Below are positions 48,707 through 57,637 of a DNA stretch of 64,000 nt, in pieces. Under the pieces are notes generated by a model that saw nothing but the letters and a program-made list of their open reading frames with translations, was not told where the DNA came from and searched no databases. The stretch covers positions 62,001 to 126,000 of the forward strand of contig NZ_KB894103.1 of the NCBI RefSeq assembly GCF_000374305.1, in the 5' to 3' direction. Within the stretch, counting starts at the first letter, position 1, and the number at the start of each line of letters is the position of its first letter. The position numbers were made by a program, and so were the translations under genes. Source of the DNA: Actinomadura flavalba DSM 45200. Lineage in GTDB: Bacteria; Actinomycetota; Actinomycetes; Streptosporangiales; Streptosporangiaceae.

Positions 48707-49928
48707 CGATCCGCGCGCCGGGGGTGAACAGCAGCGGCAGCGACGCCGGGCCGCGCGTGAACACGCCCTGCTCGACGGGCGTGAACCCGGCGGGGAGCCG
48801 CAGGTCGGGCATCGCGTCCAGGAGCTGGTTCGCGCCGACCTCGACCTCGGTCTTGGCGAGCAGCGCGCCGACGCAGAAGTGCCGGCCGAGCGCGAACGCC
48901 AGGTGGTCGGCCGCCGCCGAGAACGCGGTGGTGGCCGAGAGGTCGGTGCGGAACACGTCGAAGGTGTCGGGGTCGGCGTAGCGGTCGGGGTCGCGGTTGG
49001 CGGCGCCGATGAGCGCGGTGACGGTGCGGCCCGCCTTGACGGTCCCGCCGGACAGTTCGACGTCCTCGGCGGGCTGCCGCATGATCATGTGGACGGGCGG
49101 GGTGTACCGCAGCGTCTCGGCGAACGCGCGCGGGATGAGCGAGCGGTCGTCGCGGACGGCGGCGAGCTGCTCGGGCCGCGCGAGCAGGTTCGCGAACAGC
49201 GCGGACATGGCCTTGTCGGTCGTCTCGCCGCCGGCGGCGAGCAGCAGGCTGCAGAACGCCTTGATGTCCTCGTCGCTCATCGACGTGCCGTCGATCTCGG
49301 CCCGGCACAGGGTGGACAGCAGGTCGTCGCCGGGGTTCGCGCGGCGGTCGCGGATGACCGGCAGCATGTATGCGGCGAACTCGGTGCGCGTCCGCTCGCC
49401 CGCCGCCGTCACGCCGGGGTCCTGGGCGAGGTTGCCGAGGAACGCGATGATCGAGGTGTACCAGCGCTGGAACCGGGCGTGGTCGGCCTGGTCGAGGCCG
49501 AGCATGTCGACGATGACGTTGATCGGGAAGTGCGTGCTGTAGCCGGTGACGAGGTCGACCTCGCCTCGGTCGCGGAACGCGTCGATGAGGCGCCGCGAGT
49601 TCGCCTCGATGACGGGCAGGAACGTGGAGCGCAGTTCGTCGCCGCGGAAGGCGGGGGCGACGAGCGCGCGCCGGACGGAGTGCTCGCGTCCGGAGAGCTG
49701 GAGGATCGTGCGGCCGTGCACGGGTTCGAGCTGCCAGTCGTAGTTCGCGGTGGTGAAGACGGGGTCGCGGAAGACGCGGGAGACGTCGTCGTACCGGGAG
49801 ACGACGTAGCTCTGCATGGCCTCGTGCCACAGCAGCGGCGCGTCCTCGCGGTAGGCCCGGTAGGCGCGATAGGGGTCACGTGCGAATTCCGGCGACAGAA
49901 GGTCGGGGATCTGCCGTGCCGTGGCCAT
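48690..49928 (-). CDS. Cytochrome P450 (soluble, class I)
   Basis: A 412-residue P450 with all standard motifs: I-helix AAGGETTDK, K-helix ETLRY (ExxR), PERF-like DPDRYADPDTF and haem loop FALGRHFCVGALLAKTE. It needs an external ferredoxin and reductase, none encoded nearby. ATG 49928 has AAAGGAG 7 nt upstream, which decides against a longer N-terminus. It faces the conservon, unlike the second P450 of some Streptomyces conservons that lies in the same direction. Confidence 0.92.
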   Translation of the reverse strand: MATARQIPDLLSPEFARDPYRAYRAYREDAPLLWHEAMQSYVVSRYDDVSRVFRDPVFTTANYDWQLEPVHGRTILQLSGREHSVRRALVAPAFRGDELRSTFLPVIEANSRRLIDAFRDRGEVDLVTGYSTHFPINVIVDMLGLDQADHARFQRWYTSIIAFLGNLAQDPGVTAAGERTRTEFAAYMLPVIRDRRANPGDDLLSTLCRAEIDGTSMSDEDIKAFCSLLLAAGGETTDKAMSALFANLLARPEQLAAVRDDRSLIPRAFAETLRYTPPVHMIMRQPAEDVELSGGTVKAGRTVTALIGAANRDPDRYADPDTFDVFRTDLSATTAFSAAADHLAFALGRHFCVGALLAKTEVEVGANQLLDAMPDLRLPAGFTPVEQGVFTRGPASLPLLFTPGARIVSGAA

Positions 49929-50598
49929 GGCGACACTCCTTTGTGTGACACGTGCCGTGCCTTCGGGGGACGCCAACGAGACTAGGGAGCAGTACCGCGC
50001 GAGTCCATAGTGTGGCGGTTCGTAATTGTTTACGGCCCGACAGGATGGGGTGACTCCTCCCGGCCCGTCCGCCCGAAATCAAGCGTCGGCGCACGCATCG
50101 CCTTTTTCCCGGCGCGGCTTCGTCTCCGCTGCTCACCGCCATCCGGCGCGCCTCGCCGGACGTACCGCGCCCCACCCGTCCCGCCCGCAACCGGTGATCA
50201 TCATCGGGGCGACCGCGCCCATAAACCCGCCGGACCTTCAATGGCACCCTTTTCTTTGCCAATTAACAGCCAAACAAGAGTGGCCTGCGTCACATCGGGG
50301 CCAATGCGTCTTGAATCATCGGCCGTTCCTTTTCCCTCCGTTCCGCGCGTATGATCGACGGCAGAGCGGTTTTCGTCCGGCCGGTGCGCCGACCAGGCGA
50401 GACCTCTCCGGGAGACGGCACCGCATCGCCTTTCCGGGCGGCGCGGCGCCTCCTTCTCCGAGGCCCCGTCCGGGCGCGGTCTAGACCATTTTGCGCACGG
50501 GGTAGGGGTATCGGGGAAGATTCTCTCTTCACCACTCCGTCTGGTCGTCCGCGCGCGGACGGCCGCGACGACGGCCCGACAGGAGGACAGCGACACCC
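49929..50598. other. Large intergenic region with AT-richer islands and a leader palindrome
   Basis: About 670 nt without a convincing gene. AT-richer patches lie at 50005-50035 and 50220-50350 (TTTTCTTTGCCAATTAAC). A perfect 16-bp palindrome CGTCCGCGCGCGGACG (50546-50561) lies 37 nt before the 47-residue ORF. Several open frames cross the region but have poor actinomycete codon bias and no ribosome site. Confidence 0.5.
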
Positions 50599-50742
50599 AT
50601 GAGCACCCCTCTGGCCAACCCTCGCCGTACCCGGCTCGCGACCTGGCCGACGCGCCACCCGCAGGACCAGGACGCCGAGCAGACCGTCCGCACCGGGGAC
50701 GCCGTGCCGTCGGCCCCCGACGAGGAGCAGGTCGTCTCCTGA
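50599..50742 (+). CDS. 47-residue hypothetical protein
   Basis: A small ORF (MSTPLANPRRTRLATWPTRH, then a Gln/Asp/Glu-rich acidic tail ending DEEQVVS). AGGAGG lies 12 nt upstream of the ATG. The basic, Trp-containing first half and acidic second half contain no Cys, so lanthipeptide or disulfide peptides are unlikely. Strong RBS, normal third-position GC and the long structured leader support expression. I do not recognise the family. Confidence 0.5.
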   Translation: MSTPLANPRRTRLATWPTRHPQDQDAEQTVRTGDAVPSAPDEEQVVS

Positions 50743-50994
50743 CCTCGGCAGACGTGCCCGGCCGTCCCCGCACGGGGCCGCCGGACGTCCGGCCGCGCCG
50801 CCCGCCACGGGCCGCGCGGAGCGCCGCGAGGCGCGTTTCCCACCCTGGCCGGGGCCGCCCGCCGTCCTGAGACGGCGCGCCGCCCCACCTTCCGGCCGTT
50901 CCGGGCCGCTCACCACTTCTCTCCGCCCGGGTGGGAATACGGCGTGAAACTCCGTATGTTGTACGGTGTTAGTCGTCCGAGAGGTGGTCCGCCC

Positions 50995-51639
50995 ATGCCC
51001 GAGTCCCCCGCCGTCACCGAGTTCGAGCGCCAGGTCGCCGTCCTGCTGGAGAAGGGCTACCCCGCGCTGACGGGACGCACGGACGAGGAGTTCGCCGCCG
51101 TGCTCGCCCCGCTCCGCGCCGTCGTGACCGGCCGCGACCTGCCGCCCGCCGCGCCGGGCCGGGCGCCGTTCGTGCTCGTCCCCGGCCGCGACCTGGCCCC
51201 CGCCGAACGGACGGTGCCGCTGCTCCGGCTGGCCCGGGGCCGCAAGCCCGGCCTCGTCGACCGGCACTACGCCGAGGGCGAGCTGCCCGCGTTCGTCCCG
51301 ACCGAGCAGGCCCGGCCGCCCGGCGATCCGGCGCACGTGCTGTTCGACGCCGACCGGGGCGAGGAGTTCTGCGGCGCCGTGCCGAACGACGCGATGGCCG
51401 CCATCGCGGGCAAGGACCGCACGCTGCTCACGATCGAGGAGGGCGTCGCGCTCGTCACGCAGTTCCCGGAGCTGCTGGAGAAGAACAAGTGCTTCTCGCT
51501 CGGCGGCTCGCGCTGCGGCGACCGCCGGGTGCCCGCCCTGTGGATCAGCGAGCGCGCGCCCAAGCTCGGCTGGTGCTGGGAGGGCAATCCGCACACCTGG
51601 CTCGGCATGGCGCACGCCGCCGGACGCGCGGCGGCGTGA
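50995..51639 (+). CDS. DUF5701-family protein
   Basis: A 214-residue conserved actinobacterial protein. FERQVAVLLEKGYPALTGRTDEEF, FVLVPGRDLAP, the LLTIEEGVALVTQFPELLEKNKCFSLGGSR segment and RVPALWISERAPKLGWCWEGNPHTWLG match the DUF5701 pattern. No catalytic residues are known. ATG 50995 has GAGGTGG upstream. It is convergent with the Cys-rich small protein, whose stop abuts its own. Confidence 0.8.
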   Translation: MPESPAVTEFERQVAVLLEKGYPALTGRTDEEFAAVLAPLRAVVTGRDLPPAAPGRAPFVLVPGRDLAPAERTVPLLRLARGRKPGLVDRHYAEGELPAFVPTEQARPPGDPAHVLFDADRGEEFCGAVPNDAMAAIAGKDRTLLTIEEGVALVTQFPELLEKNKCFSLGGSRCGDRRVPALWISERAPKLGWCWEGNPHTWLGMAHAAGRAAA

Positions 51640-51888
51640 TCACGGCCAGCGGTGCGTCGGCTCGCACGCCGGGACGTGGTGCGGGCGGTAGCACACCGTC
51701 GTGACGTGCTCGTCCTTGCAGGCGAGACAGAGGTAGGTCCGATGGCCGCGCCGTCCGCGCGCCCGGTTCGCGCAGGGCGGGCACACGCACGGCGACCAGC
51801 CGACGAGCACCCGCCCCGGTTCGAGCCGGTGCCCGTACGGGCAGGCGGACGGTGCGGCATCGAGGCTCTCGGTCTCCACGCACGTCAC
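51640..51888 (-). CDS. Small Cys/His-rich (zinc-ribbon-like) protein
   Basis: An 82-residue protein with CPYGH, CVCPPC, GHRTYLCLAC and CYRPHHVP motifs, i.e. two or more metal-binding knuckles. The core LEPGRVLVGWSPCVCPPC is similar to short proteins I have seen in related actinomycetes, but no function is assigned. It starts close behind the lipase stop on the same strand and directly abuts the DUF5701 gene end. Confidence 0.65.
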   Translation of the reverse strand: MTCVETESLDAAPSACPYGHRLEPGRVLVGWSPCVCPPCANRARGRRGHRTYLCLACKDEHVTTVCYRPHHVPACEPTHRWP

Positions 51889-51912
51889 TCTAGTCGAACA
51901 TATGAGCGAACG

Positions 51913-52782
51913 TCAGAACGGGAGCCCCCGCTCGCACGGCACCGGCTTCGGGTGCGCCGGGTCGAACGTGTTGCCGACGAGCGCGGCGACGGTGCCGCTG
52001 TAGGCGAGGCCGATGTGCCCGACCGTGTCGGCGGGGCAGCGGTCCTGGATCTCCAGGTTCGTCACGCCCGGTTCCCGGACGAACGAGACGCCGCGCGGCG
52101 TGACCAGCGCGTCCGACGTGGACGCGATGACCGTGTACGAGATGCCGGGCTGCGCGATCGGCCCGTCGTTGAGCCGCGCGATCGTCGGCGCTCCCGTCGT
52201 CAGCTCGGTGCAGGCGACGCAGCCGACCGCCGCCATGATCTCGTTGACCTGCTTCATGATGCCGAGCCGGTGCCCGAGATCGACGAGCCCGGCGAACGAC
52301 GTGCCGTGCGTCGGCGGCGCGAGCGCGACGACGCGGTCGATCTTGGCGGCCTGGCCGGGGATCTTCTTCGGCACGTACAGCGAGAGGAACCCGCCCTCGG
52401 AGTGCCCGACGACGTCGAGCTTGGCGGCGCCGGTGCGGGCCAGGATGCCGTCCATGATCCCCGCGACCTCGCGGGCGGACGCGTCGATCGCGTTGAGCCC
52501 GCCGACCGGGATCGGCGGCAGCGGCATCCCGTAGGTGGGCGCCCAGACGCAGTATCCGTCGGCGGCGAGCTGCGGGCCGAGCCGCAGGTAGTTGCCGGGG
52601 CCGTTGCCGCCCAGCCCGTGCAGGAGCAGGACGGGCCGGGGATGCGCGGCCGACGGCCGGCAGCGGTCGTCGTTGAACCCGCCGCCCGGCGCGGCGGCGG
52701 ACGCGGGCGGTGGCCCGGCGAGCGCGACGGCGAGCGCCGCGACCGCGAGGAGCAGGAGAGTACGGAACGAGCGGAGGAGCAT
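51913..52782 (-). CDS. Secreted alpha/beta-hydrolase lipase
   Basis: A 289-residue protein with a signal peptide (LLLAVAALAVALAGPPPASAAA). RPVLLLHGLGGNGPGNY supplies the oxyanion region and VVGHSEGGFLSLY the nucleophile Ser (GHSEG). The catalytic Asp is likely in IASTSDALVTP and the His in DTVGHIGLAY. CRPSAAHPRP and VGCVACTELTTGA match Streptomyces exfoliatus-type extracellular lipases. The ATG at 52782 is chosen because GGAGG lies 5 nt upstream; a GTG 12 nt earlier overlaps that site. Confidence 0.9.
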   Translation of the reverse strand: MLLRSFRTLLLLAVAALAVALAGPPPASAAAPGGGFNDDRCRPSAAHPRPVLLLHGLGGNGPGNYLRLGPQLAADGYCVWAPTYGMPLPPIPVGGLNAIDASAREVAGIMDGILARTGAAKLDVVGHSEGGFLSLYVPKKIPGQAAKIDRVVALAPPTHGTSFAGLVDLGHRLGIMKQVNEIMAAVGCVACTELTTGAPTIARLNDGPIAQPGISYTVIASTSDALVTPRGVSFVREPGVTNLEIQDRCPADTVGHIGLAYSGTVAALVGNTFDPAHPKPVPCERGLPF

Positions 52783-52829
52783 CGTGGCCTCCACGGGAGA
52801 GGGTGGGAGCCTCGATTACAACACGGCAT

Positions 52830-52861
52830 CTTGTTCATAACTAGGAACCTTGTTGATAACT
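52830..52861. promoter_or_regulatory. Direct repeats and palindrome between lipase and TetR gene
   Basis: CTTGTTCATAACT (52830-52842) and CTTGTTGATAACT (52849-52861) are direct repeats with 12 of 13 identities at a 19-nt period. Between them AACTAGGAACCTTGTT (52840-52855) is an imperfect palindrome. Such arrays in a divergent promoter are typical TetR operators. It probably controls both the secreted lipase and the TetR gene. Confidence 0.7.
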
Positions 52862-52894
52862 GGCGCGCCGCGTGTTCACCGGTAAATTCGAGGG

Positions 52895-53566
52895 ATGAGC
52901 CACGCGCAGGCGGAACCGCCCGCCCCCAAGTCCCCGCAGCGGCGGCGCATCCGTGGCCTGGACGCCGAGCAGCGCCGCGCCGAGCGCCGCGAACGGCTGC
53001 TCGACTCCGCGCTGGAACTGTTCGCGGGCCAGGGCTACCCCAACACCTCGATCGAGCAGCTCTGCCAGCACGCCTACGTCGGCACCAAGGGCTTCTACGA
53101 GATCTTCGAGAGCCGCGAGGACTGCTACCTCGCGCTGCTGCGCCGCACCACCGAGCACCTGAAGACCCGCATGACCGAGCGGCTGGCCACGGTCACCGGC
53201 GACCGCGAGGACGCCGAGCACGCGCTGCTGTCGGCGCTCGCGCACGCCCTCATCGACGACCCCCGCATCGCCGCCGTCACGTTCGGGCAGGGCGTCGCGG
53301 TCTCCCCCGCCGTCGAACGCCAGCGCCGCGAGAACCGCCGCTGGGCGGCCTCCTTCGTGGAGGCGCTCTGGCGGTCCCAGGGCCTCGCCCCGGCGCCCCC
53401 GGCCGCCCGCAGCGCCGCGATCGGCCTCATCGGCGGCCTCTTCGACCTCATCGCCGACTGGCTGCTGGACGCCGACCCCGCCGACCCGGCCGCGACCGAC
53501 GCCCTCATCACCGCGCTGACGGCCTTCTACGCCGCCGTCCGCACCGGCGTCGCCGCCCGGCCCTGA
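52895..53566 (+). CDS. TetR-family transcriptional regulator
   Basis: A 223-residue protein. The N-terminal helix-turn-helix is RRERLLDSALELFAGQGYPNTSIEQLCQHAYVGTKGFYEIFESREDCYLALLRRT. The C-terminal ligand domain has an Ala-rich helical end. The ATG at 52895 follows a CGAGGG site. It is divergent from the lipase, with an operator-like repeat between, and convergent with the encapsulin operon end. Control of the encapsulin operon is possible but the palindrome upstream of shell A is different. Confidence 0.9.
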   Translation: MSHAQAEPPAPKSPQRRRIRGLDAEQRRAERRERLLDSALELFAGQGYPNTSIEQLCQHAYVGTKGFYEIFESREDCYLALLRRTTEHLKTRMTERLATVTGDREDAEHALLSALAHALIDDPRIAAVTFGQGVAVSPAVERQRRENRRWAASFVEALWRSQGLAPAPPAARSAAIGLIGGLFDLIADWLLDADPADPAATDALITALTAFYAAVRTGVAARP

Positions 53567-53589
53567 GACCGCGCGGCGACACCGGACCT

Positions 53590-54624
53590 TCAGTGGTCGC
53601 GGTGGACGAGACGGTCCGCGAGGAGCGTCAGTTCGTGCAGCGGCGCCGGAGGCGCGCCCACCTCGGCCAGCTCGGCCAGCGCCTCGGCCCGCAGCTCGCC
53701 GGTGCGGGCGACGGCCCAGGCCCGCCCGCCCGCCTGCTCGACCAGGACGGCCGCGCGGGCGGCGTCGTCCGGGGTGAGCGGTTCGGAGCCGTGGTACAGC
53801 TCGGCCAGCGCCGCCGACGCCGGGGTCTCCGCGTTCAGCGCCGCCACGACCGGCAGGGACTTCTTGCGCCGGACCAGGTCGGCGTGCACCGCCTTGCCCG
53901 TCACCGCCGGGTCGCCCCAGATGCCGAGCCGGTCGTCCGCGATCTGGAACGCCAGCCCGAGCCGGTCACCGAACCGGCGCAGATGCGTGACGCGGGCGGG
54001 ATCGCCGCCCCCGAAGATCGCGCCGAGCGCGCACGCGGCGCCGATCAGCGCGCCGGTCTTCTTCGCCGCCATCGCCTGGCACTCCGCGAGCGTCACGTCG
54101 GTGCGCTCCTCGAACGACACGTCCGCGCACTGGCCCTCGACCAGCTCGCGGACCGCGCGGCCGAACGTGCGGACGGCGGCGCCCCCGACCTCGTCGGCGG
54201 CCAGCCCCTCGGTCGCGCAGGCCAGCAGCGCGTCACCCGCCAGGATCGCCGCGTTGGCGCCGAACAGCGTCCACGCGGTCGGGCGGTGCCGGCGGGTGAC
54301 GTCGCCGTCCATCACGTCGTCGTGCAGCAGCGAGAAGTTGTGCGCCAGCTCGATCGCGACGGCCGCCGGGAGGGCGTCCGCCGCGTCCGCGCCGACGGCC
54401 TCGGCCGACAGCAGCGCCAGCGTCGGGCGCAGCGCCTTGCCCGCCGGGGCCGACGCGGGACGGTCCAGCTCGTCCCGCCAGCCGAAGTGGTACTCGGCGA
54501 TGCGCCGCATCTCCCCCGACAGTTCCCCGACCGCCGCCCGCAGGGCGGGGTCGAGCAGGGCGCGGCTCCAGGCCAGGACGTCGGGCACGGACCGTCCGGC
54601 GGTCGTCTCCGGTGCGGCGGACAT
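53590..54624 (-). CDS. Polyprenyl (isoprenyl) diphosphate synthase, probable encapsulin cargo
   Basis: A 344-residue trans-prenyltransferase. The first Asp-rich motif is LLHDDVMD and the second IADDRLGIWGD (DDxxG variant, usual in actinomycetes). GKALRPTLALLSAEAVG binds IPP. It would condense IPP with allylic diphosphates to a short product, GGPP- or FPP-like, judged by Phe five residues before DDxxD (inference). The N-terminus has only about 12 disordered residues (MSAAPETTAGRS), which is short for a cargo-loading tail. It starts 11 nt after shell B, with AGAGGA upstream, and belongs to the same operon. Confidence 0.88.
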   Translation of the reverse strand: MSAAPETTAGRSVPDVLAWSRALLDPALRAAVGELSGEMRRIAEYHFGWRDELDRPASAPAGKALRPTLALLSAEAVGADAADALPAAVAIELAHNFSLLHDDVMDGDVTRRHRPTAWTLFGANAAILAGDALLACATEGLAADEVGGAAVRTFGRAVRELVEGQCADVSFEERTDVTLAECQAMAAKKTGALIGAACALGAIFGGGDPARVTHLRRFGDRLGLAFQIADDRLGIWGDPAVTGKAVHADLVRRKKSLPVVAALNAETPASAALAELYHGSEPLTPDDAARAAVLVEQAGGRAWAVARTGELRAEALAELAEVGAPPAPLHELTLLADRLVHRDH

Positions 54625-54635
54625 GGTGGTTCCTC

Positions 54636-56006
54636 TCAGGAAGCGATCTCGACGTTCTCCAGGACGCCCAGGGCGTCGGGGACCAGCACGGCGGCGGAGT
54701 AGTAGGCGCTGACCAGGTAGGACAGGATCGCCTTGTCGTCCACGCCCATGAACCGCACCGACAGGCCGGGCTCGACCTCGTCGGGGACGCCCGTGCGGCG
54801 CAGGCCGACGACGCCCTGCTCGGACTCCCCCGTCCGCAGCACCAGGATCGAGCTGGTGCCGCCCGCGCTGACCGGGATCTTGTCGCAGGGCAGGATCGGG
54901 ACGCCGCGCCAGCCCTGGAACGTCCGGCCCTCGTGCGGGACCGGCTCGGGATAGACGCCGCGCCGGGTGCACTCGCGGCCGAACGCCGCGATGGCGCGCG
55001 GGTGGGCGAGGAAGAACCGCGAGCCGCGCCGCCGCGACAGCAGCTCGTCCAGGTCGTCGGGGGTGGGCGGGCCGGTGCGGGTGGAGATGCGCTGCCGCAG
55101 GTCGGCGTTGTGCAGCAGGCCGAAGTCGCGGTCGTTGACCAGGTCGTGCTCCTGGCGTTCGCGCAGCGCCTCGATCGTCAGCCGGAGCTGCTCGCGGGTC
55201 TGGTCGTGGGGGCCGTTGTAGAGGTCGGCGACGCGGGTGTGGACGCGCAGCCGCGTCTGCGCGGCACTCAGCTCGTACTCGCGCGGCGAGCCCTCATAGT
55301 CGACGTAGGTGCCGGGCAGCAGGGCCTCGCCGTCGTGCCCGGACGCCAGCTCGATCGCCGCCTCCCCCTGCCGGTTGCTGGGCGGGCGCGGCGCGTTGCG
55401 GTACTCCTCCAGGTGGTCGCGCAGCCCGGGGTGCCGGGCGGCCAGGTCCGCGACGGCCGACGCGGGCAGCGCCAGCACGGTCGCCGGGGTGACGGCCCGG
55501 ACGGTGCGGTCCCAGGCGGGGCTGCCGCCGAGCAGCGCGGCCTCACCGGCGAACCGGCCGTCGGCCAGCACGCCGAGCGACGCCTCGCCGCCGTACTCAC
55601 CGGCGCGGACCTGCTCGACCTTGCCGTGGGCGATGAGGTAGACCTCGTCCACCGGGGCGCCCGCCGTGGCCAGCGGCTGGCCGGGCGCGTACTCGCGCTG
55701 GACGCACCGGTCAGCGAGCGCGGCGAGCGCGTCGGCGTCGCCGAAACCGCGCAGCGGCGGCAGCTCGGTCAGCTCGGCGGGGACGACGCGGACGAACGCG
55801 CCGGTGGCGACGAACGTCACCAGGCCGTCACCGACGGTGTAGGACAGCCGCCGGTTGACGCGGTAGGTGCCGCCGCGCGTCTCCACCCAGGGCAGCGCCC
55901 CGAGCAGCCACCGCGGCGTGATCGCCTGCATGAGCGGGCGGGTCTTGGTGGTGGTCGCCAGATTGCGCGCGGCGGAGGTCGACAGGGACAACTGGTGCTC
56001 GGTCAC
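54636..56006 (-). CDS. Family 2B encapsulin shell protein B (with cyclic-nucleotide-binding domain)
   Basis: A 456-residue shell subunit. The N-terminal arm (MTEHQLSLSTSAARNLATTTKT) and WLLGALPWVETRGGTYRVNRRLS start the HK97-like fold. A cyclic-nucleotide-binding-like domain is inserted at about residues 83-205. The HK97-like core resumes at YVDYEGSPREYELSAAQTRL and ends EVEPGLSVRFMGVDDKAILSYLVSAYYSAAVLVPDAL. The phosphate-binding cassette keeps Glu155 (RFAGEAALL) and Arg167/Arg170. It aligns without gaps with shell A over the first 200 residues. Starts at GTG, 39 nt after the shell A stop. Confidence 0.9.
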   Translation of the reverse strand: MTEHQLSLSTSAARNLATTTKTRPLMQAITPRWLLGALPWVETRGGTYRVNRRLSYTVGDGLVTFVATGAFVRVVPAELTELPPLRGFGDADALAALADRCVQREYAPGQPLATAGAPVDEVYLIAHGKVEQVRAGEYGGEASLGVLADGRFAGEAALLGGSPAWDRTVRAVTPATVLALPASAVADLAARHPGLRDHLEEYRNAPRPPSNRQGEAAIELASGHDGEALLPGTYVDYEGSPREYELSAAQTRLRVHTRVADLYNGPHDQTREQLRLTIEALRERQEHDLVNDRDFGLLHNADLRQRISTRTGPPTPDDLDELLSRRRGSRFFLAHPRAIAAFGRECTRRGVYPEPVPHEGRTFQGWRGVPILPCDKIPVSAGGTSSILVLRTGESEQGVVGLRRTGVPDEVEPGLSVRFMGVDDKAILSYLVSAYYSAAVLVPDALGVLENVEIAS

Positions 56007-56045
56007 GGGTCACCGTCCTTGCGGGGAGAGGCGGGCGGGTCGAGC

Positions 56046-57434
<1,389 letters not shown>

Positions 57435-57535
57435 GTTCACACCGCCGATTCCGTGTAGGAGGAGGGGATCCTCAGTGGTGACGTGGCCGCGCCGGGGGGC
57501 GCGGTGCACGCTGTGTGGGCGTGCGATCACAGGCG

Positions 57536-57565
57536 ACACTACCGACCGTGATGACGGGATCACAA
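57536..57565 (-). promoter_or_regulatory. Promoter of the encapsulin operon with a GTGAT-N6-ATCAC palindrome
   Basis: On the minus strand TTGTGA (57560-57565) and TAGTGT (57536-57541) are separated by 18 nt, about 100 nt before the shell A start. The palindrome GTGAT-GACGGG-ATCAC (57548-57552, 57559-57563) covers the -35/spacer. A protein bound there would block RNA polymerase. The half-sites resemble those of Crp/Fnr proteins, but the spacing (GTGA-N8-TCAC) differs from the usual N6. Confidence 0.55.
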
Positions 57566-57637
57566 TAGAAGGTTTCCCTCACCTCCCGGAGCACTTTCGT
57601 CACCCCGCCCGCACTGGCGACCTCCGTCCCCGGAGGC

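Noticed and set aside
50026..50484. Open frame of about 150 codons in the gene-poor region
   Set aside because: No ribosome site, poor third-position GC and no recognisable domain.
51652..54702. Very long open frame on the plus strand across the lipase, TetR and prenyl synthase region
   Set aside because: It runs antisense to genes with clear domain motifs and is Arg/Ala/Gly-rich, as expected for shadow frames in high-GC DNA.
57548..57563. Canonical CRP site upstream of the encapsulin operon
   Set aside because: Spacing between GTGA and TCAC is 8 nt instead of 6, so it is reported only as a palindrome.
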